Source: Firmicutes bacterium HGW-Firmicutes-2
Lineage (GTDB): Bacteria; Bacillota; Clostridia; Lachnospirales; Vallitaleaceae
NCBI GenBank assembly: GCA_002841495.1
Contig: PGZV01000002.1
Coordinates: 63,488-127,487, forward strand
DNA: 64,000 nt
Direction of reading: 5' to 3'
A model generated the notes under the pieces. The model saw nothing but the letters and a program-made list of their open reading frames with translations. It was not told where the DNA came from and did no database searches. Shown here one piece after another: positions 33,316 through 41,838 of this stretch. Each line of letters opens with the position of its first letter. The stretch's first letter is position 1. The position numbers and the translations under genes are program-made.

Positions 33316-34778
33316 CCATCCTTTAAAAATTCTTTAATATACCTAAGCTCACCAAAAATATATAACAGTCCGAAATAGGTCAGACCTCCGAATATAATAC
33401 CAATTATGGTACTCATATTGCTATAGCCCATCCAAATAATTATACCTTTAACCACACCACCCATAACAAAGGCTGCGATCACAATTTTTGATATGGCTTT
33501 AAATTCGATGGCAAAGGGAATGGCTTTATTCCTAAAAACATAACTTAATACAAAATATATTATATAGGCAAATAACGTGGTATAAGCGGCAAAGATGTAG
33601 CCATATTTTCCGACAAATAGTATATTTAAAACCATGTTAAACAATGCAGCAATAAAACAGTTTCGTAATATGTTGACCGTACTTCCCTTAAGCTCCCAAC
33701 CTTTGTTCACGTATTCAGTAAGTCCCAGAAAAAACATACCAAAGGCTATGATGCCAATTATATGACTACCACCCACATACTTATAATCTAGAAACAAAGT
33801 GGCTAAAGGTTTTGCAATTACAAAAAGCCCTACAGCAGCCGGCAAGGCAATGAGTATATAATTCTTTGTGCCGTTTTTTAACAGTCGATTTACCTTTGAT
33901 TCATCTTGATCATTATAAGCCTGAATCAAATTAGGATAATAGCTTCTGTTCATACCAATCATGATCATGGTAAATATGGCAGCCGGCAATGCATAATTGG
34001 CACTGTAGATGCCGACATAGGATTTGTCAAAATAATAGGTGATGACATATCTGTCTGAAAAATTCAATAAAGACATAGTAAGCGTTAATCCAATTAATGG
34101 AAAACCATATCTTAAAAATGTTGTAAAAATTTCCTTAGAGACGCTTGTAAATCTAATCTTACGTCTTATGTCAAGGGCACTTATAGCAACCAGACCTACG
34201 GCAATATCAATAATACCATGGGATAATAAAATAGCTAAAACCGTCTCACCAATCATCTGATAGATAAGAACCGTTAATAAAAGTTTTCCAATAGAAGCTG
34301 TCAACAACAGAATAATGTTCAAGCCTCTTTTGTTCACAAACAATAAAAGGCTTAATATATTCTGATTAAAACTATACCCGACAAGCACCATCAGAATCGC
34401 CACCAATAAAGGCAAATTCATTTTACCAAATACACCTGGCAACGACAATACTGAGACAATTATAACCAGTGATGCAACGATGATTAACAAGGACCAACTA
34501 ATAAAGTAGGTTGAGAAAAAACTTTCTCGCTCTTCTTGATCACTGTTAACATATTGGCCAATATACCTAATGGAAGCATTGGCAATCCAACCAATAAGTA
34601 ACAGGTGGACAATATTAATATATGGATTAATCAACTGGTATTCGCCATAAATGGCTGTTGAAAATAAGCCGGTGTATACCCGGAGGGTCAAAATACCAAC
34701 AATACCTTCAACAATCTTGACAGGCAAATAGCCAAAAGATGAATTATGTATCCTCTTACTTAGACTTAAGAATTTCAT
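33312..34778 (-). CDS. Polysaccharide flippase (Wzx/MATE-like)
   Basis: 488 residues, about 12-14 membrane helices. The MOP-family pattern is visible: an N-terminal [30 protein letters not shown], a middle [22 protein letters not shown], then [15 protein letters not shown]. These proteins flip lipid-linked oligosaccharides to the outer face. It follows the large glycosidase gene by 18 nt. A basic gap is that no initiating glycosyl-phosphate transferase is seen in the cluster, so it may lie elsewhere. Confidence 0.85.
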   Translation of the reverse strand: MKFLSLSKRIHNSSFGYLPVKIVEGIVGILTLRVYTGLFSTAIYGEYQLINPYINIVHLLLIGWIANASIRYIGQYVNSDQEERESFFSTYFISWSLLIIVASLVIIVSVLSLPGVFGKMNLPLLVAILMVLVGYSFNQNILSLLLFVNKRGLNIILLLTASIGKLLLTVLIYQMIGETVLAILLSHGIIDIAVGLVAISALDIRRKIRFTSVSKEIFTTFLRYGFPLIGLTLTMSLLNFSDRYVITYYFDKSYVGIYSANYALPAAIFTMIMIGMNRSYYPNLIQAYNDQDESKVNRLLKNGTKNYILIALPAAVGLFVIAKPLATLFLDYKYVGGSHIIGIIAFGMFFLGLTEYVNKGWELKGSTVNILRNCFIAALFNMVLNILFVGKYGYIFAAYTTLFAYIIYFVLSYVFRNKAIPFAIEFKAISKIVIAAFVMGGVVKGIIIWMGYSNMSTIIGIIFGGLTYFGLLYIFGELRYIKEFLKDG

Positions 34779-34796
34779 GCGTATGCTCCATCAGCT

Positions 34797-37655
34797 TTAT
34801 TCGGCGTTGCCTGCGTACAGATTCTCAATCTTATACTGCAACTCATTTTGATCCATATAAAAATTCAACACATAAAACTGGTTGTTAATATTTAAGGATC
34901 TCCCTTGTGCATTATACCACAATCCGTTCATATCCACATACCGAATTCCTTCAAGATAATTAACACCAAATGTATAACCTTTGGCGTTGATATAAAAAAC
35001 ATTTTTACCGGTCTTTTCCTTATAGTCTCTAAGCATGCTATGAATCAGTCCGGCTTCTCTTTTATCTGTAAAATCACCGGTTTTGACCGGACTGTTATTT
35101 CCTACTAAGATAATATGCTTCTGATCTGTATTTGCAAGTTCTGTTTCTAATTTTTTGATCTGAGCCGTGTCGGTCTTATATAAAGAATTCTTAGAAGTAG
35201 ATAAATGGATCACCTTAACTTCCGGATAGTCGCTGACTTTAAACTGATCTTGCCAGACCTCCGTCTTGCTCTTTATTTTACTTGCTTCCACATTTGAATA
35301 GCCTGAGTAGATCGCCAAATCGCTTTGATTCATGACCTCATAAGCTTTTGCCATCACTACTTCATCCAACAAGGAGTTACGTCCACTTGTGGCACCAAAT
35401 ACAGACACGTTGAATTTTCCTTCTATGGAAGTATCCACTTGTAATGGATCTTTTAGACTATTGATATCATAACCTTCTAAGTGACTTGTTTCAAATGGAA
35501 TGCTTTTTTCAAGTATATCAAAATATACGGTGCCTTGAATATTCGTTTTAGCATTGACACTGGCAACATATAGTCTTTCAATCGTGATAGGATAAGATAC
35601 TTCAGCCGGTATAGCCGCTGTCAACTTTTTCCAACCCGTAAAGTCAATCCCATTTGTAAAGGTAATAAGATGTGAAACATTTTTACTATCTACAATCTTA
35701 CCTCTGAACATAAGCCCACTATTATTACCATATAATTGAATTGACAGACTGTTCACCTTGGACGGTATTATAATGGGATTGTTCTCAAACACGGTATAAA
35801 CAGCCTGAGTCATTTCAGCCTTCTTAAAACTATAATCCAACTTAACGGATGTTTTTTGTGAAGACTCTACGAGCTGGGTCTGAACTAATGTACTTTTTCC
35901 TGTTGCTGTTTCCGGGTAAACCATGGTTGTCATTGAAATGTTCTCAAAATCCGTTACCAAAGCCTTTTGGTCCCCGACGATAATATAACCGGTAGCTTCA
36001 ATACCATTTATGCCAATGGTCACTTTCGTCGTACCAACATTCTGACCTGCTTTAAATACCCCACCTGCAAACTGGCCAAGACTGGGGTTCTCCACTGTGT
36101 AAGTTGCTTGTTTAATGTCAATAGCGGTCTTATAACCATCTCGGTCTGTTGCAAGCAGACTAAACTGTCCTGTGCCGTTTTGAGGTATTTGTAACACCTT
36201 ATGCCCAAGGGTAAGACCGATATAGCTATCAATGGCATTGATGGTCGTGGAAGTCGATATACCATTATAGTTAACAAAAACCGTGCCTTTACCGGAAACC
36301 GTCGGCACATAAGTCATGCCATTCCAATTACCACGTAAGCCATCTACAGCAAAAGTAACACTATTTTGATCGATTGCAATGGGATTGTAGTATTCATCAT
36401 AACCCAAAACTGTAAAGGTAATGGGTTGATTAACCGTCGTTCTATTTTTATTGGGTACGAGAACCAAACTTTCTAATTGACCTGCAGGTGCTGTCGACAC
36501 AAAGCCCAAAGCATTTACCACTTTTCGTTCAGTACCATCTGATGGTTTGTTCACAAGGTTTGAAGTGAAAGTACCCAGTGGTCTTGATACCATACTTGAA
36601 GAACCGCCACCGTCATAATGAATCGCATCATAGGCGCCATATTCTAACAAATATCTGCCCAACTCCGCGTGGGTGGTTCCTATGCTTTGTCCACGCCCGT
36701 CCACCACCATAGCAATTAAGTAATCCTTATTTTGAGTAATACCCACCGCTGTTCTTGGGGCATTGGTATTTTTCGTAAGAATCGTACCTTTTTCAACTAA
36801 AGCACCGTTTTCAATAATCTTACCGCCACCGCTTAAAATCATCTTGATTGTGTTATTGGCCATACTGTTAGCAACACTTAAGTTTACCTGCTCGCCAATC
36901 TTAAAGGTTTCAAAATAGATTTCATATAAGCCTTTATACATAGAAATAATGTAACCATTAGCCGGTATGGCCACATTCTCCATTGGCATTTTATGGTCAA
37001 CAATCACACCATCCATCACCACCATCTTATAAGTGTTATTGATACGTAAACTTTCGGCTGTGGTTTTAACTGCTTTCTGGTCGAAAATAACCGGTTTTAC
37101 CTGTACGTTGATTTTATTGATCCCATATAGGTCCATTTCTAAACCTGCTGAATTTCTAAGTCGAACATCGCCACTAAAAAAATCTAAGAAAATGGATTCT
37201 TCTGTTTGAATCAAAGATGCCACACCTTTGTCGTAATGATTATAAAGATCCTGAAGCACCACATAGCCATCTTTATATTCGGCACCAATGATATCCGAAG
37301 GGTTTTCCTTCATATTGAAAAAGGATGCGTTGACGCCGGCCACAGCTTTAGCCGATTGATTGACCATCGATGTAACTGTAAGTTTTTCTCCAAAAACATT
37401 CGACGATCTTAAAATATCCAAATCCACATAAGGGTTATTTAGATCCATCTTCAATACATGAATATCTACCCAACCCCGACTGGTGAGTTTGGCTTTGGTT
37501 TCATAGGTGAGACCACTGGTCACTTGTTTCTGCGTAATTTTTTCATAGTAGGTTGTATCATTTGCTTTAACCGCCATCGTTAGGGGTTGTATCGTTAGAG
37601 CGCCTGCCAATAAAAAGGACATGGCACCTCTCATAAAGTGCTTTTTATTCATCAT
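34797..37655 (-). CDS. Secreted phosphodiester glycosidase (NAGPA-like) with Ig-like and C-terminal domains
   Basis: 952 residues with a signal peptide (FMRGAMSFLLAGALTIQPLTMAVKA). The NAGPA/DUF2233 core (about residues 80-400) has GVNASFF, APRTAVGI, MVVDGRGQSIGTTHAELG and YDGGGSSSM, the active-site signatures of phosphodiester glycosidases. Bacterial Ig-like repeats follow (about 400-560), then a carbohydrate-binding-like part (about 560-710). A C-terminal domain (about 720-950: FNVSVFGATSGR to NVFYINAKG) is shared with the shorter paralogue. It is first in the polysaccharide operon. It may hydrolyse or remodel sugar-1-phosphate linkages in the cell wall. Substrate unknown. GAGGG sits 6 nt before the ATG. 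Confidence 0.85.
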   Translation of the reverse strand: MMNKKHFMRGAMSFLLAGALTIQPLTMAVKANDTTYYEKITQKQVTSGLTYETKAKLTSRGWVDIHVLKMDLNNPYVDLDILRSSNVFGEKLTVTSMVNQSAKAVAGVNASFFNMKENPSDIIGAEYKDGYVVLQDLYNHYDKGVASLIQTEESIFLDFFSGDVRLRNSAGLEMDLYGINKINVQVKPVIFDQKAVKTTAESLRINNTYKMVVMDGVIVDHKMPMENVAIPANGYIISMYKGLYEIYFETFKIGEQVNLSVANSMANNTIKMILSGGGKIIENGALVEKGTILTKNTNAPRTAVGITQNKDYLIAMVVDGRGQSIGTTHAELGRYLLEYGAYDAIHYDGGGSSSMVSRPLGTFTSNLVNKPSDGTERKVVNALGFVSTAPAGQLESLVLVPNKNRTTVNQPITFTVLGYDEYYNPIAIDQNSVTFAVDGLRGNWNGMTYVPTVSGKGTVFVNYNGISTSTTINAIDSYIGLTLGHKVLQIPQNGTGQFSLLATDRDGYKTAIDIKQATYTVENPSLGQFAGGVFKAGQNVGTTKVTIGINGIEATGYIIVGDQKALVTDFENISMTTMVYPETATGKSTLVQTQLVESSQKTSVKLDYSFKKAEMTQAVYTVFENNPIIIPSKVNSLSIQLYGNNSGLMFRGKIVDSKNVSHLITFTNGIDFTGWKKLTAAIPAEVSYPITIERLYVASVNAKTNIQGTVYFDILEKSIPFETSHLEGYDINSLKDPLQVDTSIEGKFNVSVFGATSGRNSLLDEVVMAKAYEVMNQSDLAIYSGYSNVEASKIKSKTEVWQDQFKVSDYPEVKVIHLSTSKNSLYKTDTAQIKKLETELANTDQKHIILVGNNSPVKTGDFTDKREAGLIHSMLRDYKEKTGKNVFYINAKGYTFGVNYLEGIRYVDMNGLWYNAQGRSLNINNQFYVLNFYMDQNELQYKIENLYAGNAE

Positions 37656-37888
37656 TTCTTACCCTCTTCTTAGTCATAATTTCTAATCATCGTATGAGAT
37701 AAAGTTTCAAAGTAATTTTGTTCAAGTATCGATTTATTCTAACATACTTGCCTATTGTTTTATATGTTTTTTCTATAACAATTCCGTTAAAATCCGTATG
37801 TAATTTCCTATAATTTTATACGTAATTTACTCGTAAAAACCCCCCTCCCATCATGTCAGTTCCCTTTTCCACCATAATTTGGTATAAT
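37656..37888. promoter_or_regulatory. Upstream region of the polysaccharide operon and extended -10 of element B copy 1
   Basis: The intergenic stretch to 38095 is about 440 bp. On the minus strand TAGAAT lies about 95 nt before the glycosidase ATG without a good -35. On the plus strand TTGGTATAAT (TATAAT at 37883-37888, with the TGn extension) lies just before the structured element at 37889. Confidence 0.45.
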
Positions 37889-38012
37889 CAAGAAAAGAGG
37901 CTTTGCCTCGGTATGAGCTAAGCTCATATTTCTGAACGATTCCTAAGAAAGTTTCCTCAACGCATCCTGTCAGTCTTCAAGACATGATGCTAATTTGAAA
38001 GGCTTTCTTAGG
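37889..38012 (+). ncRNA. Structured element B, copy 1 (candidate RNA), upstream of HD-GYP gene
   Basis: Four stems. P1 is GAGGC-TTT-GCCTC (37897-37909). P2 is TATGAGC-TAA-GCTCATA (37912-37928). P3 is CCTAAGAAAG (37942-37951) with CTTTCTTAGG (38003-38012). Nested in P3, P4 is GCATC-C-TGTC and GACA-T-GATGC (37962-37990) with loop AGTCTTCAA. The stem sequences differ from copies 2 and 3, but the shape and the loop ending CTTCAA are kept. It lies 83 nt before the HD-GYP start. Not a known c-di-GMP riboswitch: its conserved blocks are absent. Could be RNA or a mobile palindromic repeat. Confidence 0.55.
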
Positions 38013-38095
38013 AAGGAATAAAGAGGCTGTGCCCCAACACGATACATAAAGCAAATCATTCCACTTAGGCAACCCTATATGCCGAAGGAGTCTAG

Positions 38096-39229
38096 ATGAC
38101 CGATTATACACGTAAACGCATCAGCGTGAACCAAATCAAAATAAATATGGAATTAGCCGAAAATGTGATTGCTCCAAATGGTATGCTTTTAATCCCTAAA
38201 GATACATATATAACGGATAAGCATATATTTCGCATGAACCTCTATCAGATTCTAAGTGTTGTTATAAAAGAATATAGCCCAGTCACAGAAGCCACCGAAA
38301 CGCTGACCGAACAAGAGCGGCAGATTTATGACCAAGAACACCCAGGTTCTGACCAAGAAGCTATCGTTACTTATGAGCCAAAAAGTGTGAACTACCAGAA
38401 CTTTAAAGAGACTTTTGTTCAGGTGGAATCTTCTGTCAAAAATGAGTTATTGGCTATTAGTGATGGAAAAAGCATTGATCCTGAACGCTTAATCAAAAGC
38501 ACCGAAACCTTAATGGGCTCTTTAAGACTTAAAAGTGAACTTTTTAATTATATGAATCATCTTAGGTCCGATATCGGTCACACCTATGTCCATTCACTGA
38601 ATGTTTCTATGCTATGTAATATATTTGGTCACTGGCTCAAAATGCCCTCCGATGAGATTGCGGATTTGACCTTAGCCGGTTTGGTTCATGATATTGGCAA
38701 AACCCAGATTGATCAAGCCATCTTAAACAAACCCGGTCGTCTTAGTGAAGACGAATTTGCTAATGTTAAGCAGCACGCACTCTTAGGTTATAACCTTCTG
38801 AAAGACCAGGATATTCCCGAAAGAGTTAAGCAAGGTGTCCTCATGCACCATGAACGTAACGACGGTAGCGGTTATCCTTTTGGCCTTAAAGGTGATTCCA
38901 TTTCTGACTTCGGTAAAATACTGGCCATATTGGATACTTATGATGCAATGACTTCAAATCGAACATATCACAAAAAGTTCTCACCCTTTAAAGTCATCCA
39001 GATGTTTGAACAGGAATCATATGGATTTTTAGATGCCCGCTATTTGTACATCTTCCTTGAAAATATTGCACACAATTACTTAGGTGAAAGTGTAATACTT
39101 TCTGATCAAAGAAAAGGTAAGATTGTCTTTATTCATAATACATCACCCTCAAAGCCTATTGTACAGATCAATCAAGAAATCATCGATCTTATGACTTCAC
39201 CTCACCTTGCCATCGAAGAGATCTTGTAA
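38096..39229 (+). CDS. HD-GYP domain protein, probable cyclic-di-GMP phosphodiesterase
   Basis: 377 residues. The N-terminal part (about residues 1-150) has no recognised domain. The HD-GYP domain (about 160-330) has DIGHTYVHSLNVSML, HDIGKTQID (HD and the Lys), MHHERNDGSGYPFGLKGDSIS (GYP motif) and DTYDAMTSNRTYHKK. All metal and GYP residues are present, so it should hydrolyse c-di-GMP. Length and placement are normal for Clostridia. AAGGAG precedes the ATG by 5 nt. Its leader contains structured element B. Confidence 0.92.
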   Translation: MTDYTRKRISVNQIKINMELAENVIAPNGMLLIPKDTYITDKHIFRMNLYQILSVVIKEYSPVTEATETLTEQERQIYDQEHPGSDQEAIVTYEPKSVNYQNFKETFVQVESSVKNELLAISDGKSIDPERLIKSTETLMGSLRLKSELFNYMNHLRSDIGHTYVHSLNVSMLCNIFGHWLKMPSDEIADLTLAGLVHDIGKTQIDQAILNKPGRLSEDEFANVKQHALLGYNLLKDQDIPERVKQGVLMHHERNDGSGYPFGLKGDSISDFGKILAILDTYDAMTSNRTYHKKFSPFKVIQMFEQESYGFLDARYLYIFLENIAHNYLGESVILSDQRKGKIVFIHNTSPSKPIVQINQEIIDLMTSPHLAIEEIL

Positions 39230-39384
39230 TCATAATTATTTTTAATTTTTTTAATTTAGGTATTGTTTTATAGAAATACATATATTATAATTAGGGTGTG
39301 GTTGAATTTTGTTCTCCCTTCTTATTGGAACAAGATTTGTACCCACTATATAACCCCTTATTAATTATTTATACTCCCCTCATC

Positions 39385-39416
39385 AAAATAACCACATTCT
39401 TTAATGTGGTTATTTT
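39385..39416. terminator. Terminator after the HD-GYP gene
   Basis: AAAATAACCACATT and AATGTGGTTATTTT form a perfect 14-bp stem with a 4-nt loop, giving an A-tract and T-tract on either side. Confidence 0.8.
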
Positions 39417-39478
39417 ACTGTCCATCGCCACTTTTTGCATGACTTTAGGATGAAAATCTGTTAGAATAGGGACATATG

Positions 39479-39591
39479 AACAAAGAGGCTACGCCTCGCT
39501 TTGCGAAGCAAATTGTTCCGGCAGGAAAGACTTCTTTGATAGTTAATGCGAGGCTTCAACGCATTAACATAACATAGACTTTCCTAGAGAA
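39479..39591 (+). ncRNA. Structured element B, copy 2 (candidate RNA), upstream of the radical SAM gene
   Basis: P1 is GAGGC-TAC-GCCTC (39485-39497). P2 is reduced to TCGC-TTT-GCGA (39496-39506). P3 is AGGAAAG (39523-39529) with CTTTCCT (39579-39585). P4 is GTTAATGCG and CGCATTAAC (39542-39568) with loop AGGCTTCAA. TAGAAT lies just upstream at 39462-39467. The element ends about 20 nt before the radical SAM start, next to its AAAAAAGGAG site. The stretch from 39230 to here otherwise holds only the terminator. Confidence 0.55.
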
Positions 39592-39611
39592 TGTAAAAAA
39601 GGAGCACGCCT

Positions 39612-40565
39612 ATGTTATGGTCTGACCAGAAACCCTACTATAGCCTAAACTGCTATTATAACCAGCTGTTTGGTCAGAAGACATATAAGATTGCTTTGGA
39701 CATTGGTTTGACATGTCCCAATAGAGACGGTACTTTGGATGACAGAGGCTGTATTTTTTGCTCTGGTTCCGGTTCCGGTGATTTTGCAACACCTTCAGCT
39801 TCAACCCTTGATATACAATTGGATAAAGCCAAAGATATGTTACGAAGGAAATATGATGGGGAACGTTATATTGCCTATTTCCAATCTTTTACCAACACCT
39901 ATGGCCCTTTAGACTATTTAAAAAATACTTATAGAAACATCATACAAAGACCGGACATCGTAGGACTTTCCATTGCAACACGGCCGGATTGTTTGTCCAA
40001 AGATGTTCTTGACTTACTAGAAGAATTGAACCAGATTAAGCCTGTATGGGTAGAACTTGGACTACAAAGCATTCACGAAAAAACCTCCAATTTTATAAGA
40101 AGATGTTATCCTCTTGAAGTTTTTGATCTTGCCGTCCAAAATCTACACACTATTAACATCAAAGTCGTGGTCCACTTAATTGCCGGACTGCCAACAGAAA
40201 CAGATGTTGAATTCATAGAAAGTGTTGCCTATGTCAATAGATTGAATGTCCATGGCATAAAATTTCAACTTCTTCAAGTTCTTAGAAATACGGATTTGGG
40301 TAGCGTCTATGAGAAGAAGCCTTTTCGCGTACTCACCCTTGATACTTATGCTGATTTGATCGTCACGGCTATTGCAAGTATAAGTTCAAATATAGTTATC
40401 CACCGAATTACCGGGGATGCTCCAAAAGAGGATCTGGTTGCCCCATTATGGAGCTTGAACAAACGTGGTGTTCTTAACAAAATTCACCAGCGTTTTAAAG
40501 ATAGAGATTTATGGCAAGGAAAGTTATTAGAAAACAACGAAAGAAGGCATGACCATGACCGGTAA
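39612..40565 (+). CDS. TIGR01212 family radical SAM protein (YhcC/YtqA-like)
   Basis: 317 residues. Near the N-terminus KIALDIGLTCPNRDGTLDDRGCIFCS carries the widely spaced 4Fe-4S cysteines of this family (C-x12-C-x2-C). AYFQSFTNTYGPLDYLKNTYR, LSIATRPDCL, WVELGLQSIHEKT and HLIAGLPTETD follow the family pattern of a TIM-barrel radical SAM enzyme. Reaction not well established in bacteria. Its ribosome-binding site lies at the end of structured element B. The end overlaps the DUF4364 start region. Confidence 0.88.
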   Translation: MLWSDQKPYYSLNCYYNQLFGQKTYKIALDIGLTCPNRDGTLDDRGCIFCSGSGSGDFATPSASTLDIQLDKAKDMLRRKYDGERYIAYFQSFTNTYGPLDYLKNTYRNIIQRPDIVGLSIATRPDCLSKDVLDLLEELNQIKPVWVELGLQSIHEKTSNFIRRCYPLEVFDLAVQNLHTINIKVVVHLIAGLPTETDVEFIESVAYVNRLNVHGIKFQLLQVLRNTDLGSVYEKKPFRVLTLDTYADLIVTAIASISSNIVIHRITGDAPKEDLVAPLWSLNKRGVLNKIHQRFKDRDLWQGKLLENNERRHDHDR

Positions 40566-41079
40566 TGATTATGAACTAAGTCTAAACAAGCTAATGATCT
40601 TGTTCCTAATTGAAAAAGCAGGATTACCCCTATCCAATACCCAACTCTCTGATTTTTTATTGGTGTCTGATTATACGGACTATTTTTCACTTCAGACTTA
40701 TATCGGACAGATGATTGAAGCCAGGTTACTTAAATCTTCTAAGATATCCAGTCATACCCTCTATGATATCACGGATGCCGGTTGTGAAACCTTAGAGTAC
40801 TTTAAAAATCATATACCTGAGAGCATCAAGGATGATATGATTATATACCTAAAGAATAATAAATATGATATCAAGTCCAAGTTCGACGTGGTTGCTGACT
40901 ATATCCCTGAAAAAAACGGTGATTTTTACGTGAATTGTGTTGCCAAAGAAGATAATAAGAATCTTATAGAAATTAATTTAAGGGTAACTGAAAAAGATGA
41001 AGCCCTAAAGATTTGTGATGCTTGGGAAAGCAAAAGCCATGAAATCTATAAACAACTTTTATATAGCCTGCTTGAATAA
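40555..41079 (+). CDS. DUF4364 family protein
   Basis: About 174 residues from ATG 40555 (AGAAGG 7 nt upstream); ATG 40549 is too close to the site. The N-terminal region (LNKLMILFLIEKAGLPLSNTQLSDFLL) looks like a winged helix, followed by YIGQMIEARLL and SHTLYDITDAGCETLEYF; the rest is DUF4364 alpha/beta. This family is found in Lachnospiraceae and relatives, function unknown; DNA binding is plausible. It overlaps the end of the radical SAM gene, so they form an operon. Confidence 0.78.
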   Translation: MTGNDYELSLNKLMILFLIEKAGLPLSNTQLSDFLLVSDYTDYFSLQTYIGQMIEARLLKSSKISSHTLYDITDAGCETLEYFKNHIPESIKDDMIIYLKNNKYDIKSKFDVVADYIPEKNGDFYVNCVAKEDNKNLIEINLRVTEKDEALKICDAWESKSHEIYKQLLYSLLE

Positions 41080-41100
41080 AACTTAACCTTACAATAGTCC

Positions 41101-41142
41101 TATAAGAAAAGCCAGATTCAAATGAATCTGGCTTTTCTTATA
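41101..41142. terminator. Bidirectional terminator between DUF4364 and engB
   Basis: A perfect 19-bp inverted repeat: arms 41101-41119 and 41124-41142, core AAAAGCCAGATTC with a 4-nt loop. Flanking A- and T-runs make it work on both strands. Confidence 0.88.
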
Positions 41143-41184
41143 TTTGTGTAATCTTTATACCTACAACTGTGACACGCATTAGAA

Positions 41185-41838
41185 CTATAATTCTTCTATA
41201 TCTGTATCTTCATCTTCTACTTCATTTTCTTCTAATTCCTTTTGTTCTTTTACATACGCCAGCCATTGATCGACTTCGTCCCATATTGCATCTGCACCTT
41301 GTTTGGTCATAGATGAAAAAGGAACAATTTGCTCAATGCTTTGTAACGCCAATGCTTGTTTAATGACCTTTAAGTGTTTGATGATCTGAGACCTGTTCAA
41401 TTTGTCTGCTTTGGTTGCGACAACTAAGGGTTCAAAGCCCGCCGTTCTTATATAGTCCATCATGATTCGATCATTTTCATTGGGTGTGTGTCGAATATCC
41501 ACCAATAAGATAATCATACCAAGTGGTACCCTTCTATTGAGATAGTACTCAATCATTTTGCCCCATTGTTCTCTGGACGCTCTGGCAACCTTAGCATAAC
41601 CGTACCCCGGTAAATCCACAAAATACAACTGCTCTTCAACATTATAAAAATTAATGGTTTGCGTTTTACCCGGCTGGCCTGAGGTACGCGCTAAAGCTTT
41701 TCGATTAATAAGCGCATTAATGAGGGATGATTTACCAACATTAGATCTACCTGCAAAGGCCACTTCCGGATAACCGGTTTCGGGAAATTGTTCAAACTTG
41801 ACACCAACCGCTTCTAATCTGACATTATTTACTTGCAT
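41185..41838 (-). CDS. engB: Ribosome biogenesis GTPase EngB/YsxC
   Basis: 217 residues. AGRSNVGKSSLINAL (G1), DLPGYGYAKV (G3) and ATKADKLNRSQ (G4) mark the TrmE-Era-EngA-YihA GTPase class. EngB is needed for 50S subunit assembly. The acidic tail (EENEVEDEDTDIEEL) extends beyond the typical length. The ATG lies inside the end of lon (14-nt overlap), so the two are translationally coupled. Confidence 0.93.
   Translation of the reverse strand: MQVNNVRLEAVGVKFEQFPETGYPEVAFAGRSNVGKSSLINALINRKALARTSGQPGKTQTINFYNVEEQLYFVDLPGYGYAKVARASREQWGKMIEYYLNRRVPLGMIILLVDIRHTPNENDRIMMDYIRTAGFEPLVVATKADKLNRSQIIKHLKVIKQALALQSIEQIVPFSSMTKQGADAIWDEVDQWLAYVKEQKELEENEVEDEDTDIEEL

Noticed and set aside
37889-38095. 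c-di-GMP riboswitch before the HD-GYP gene
   Set aside because: The conserved GEMM blocks (such as CACGCACAGGGCAAACC and GGTAGCGGGGTTACC) are absent; the element instead matches the repeated family B.
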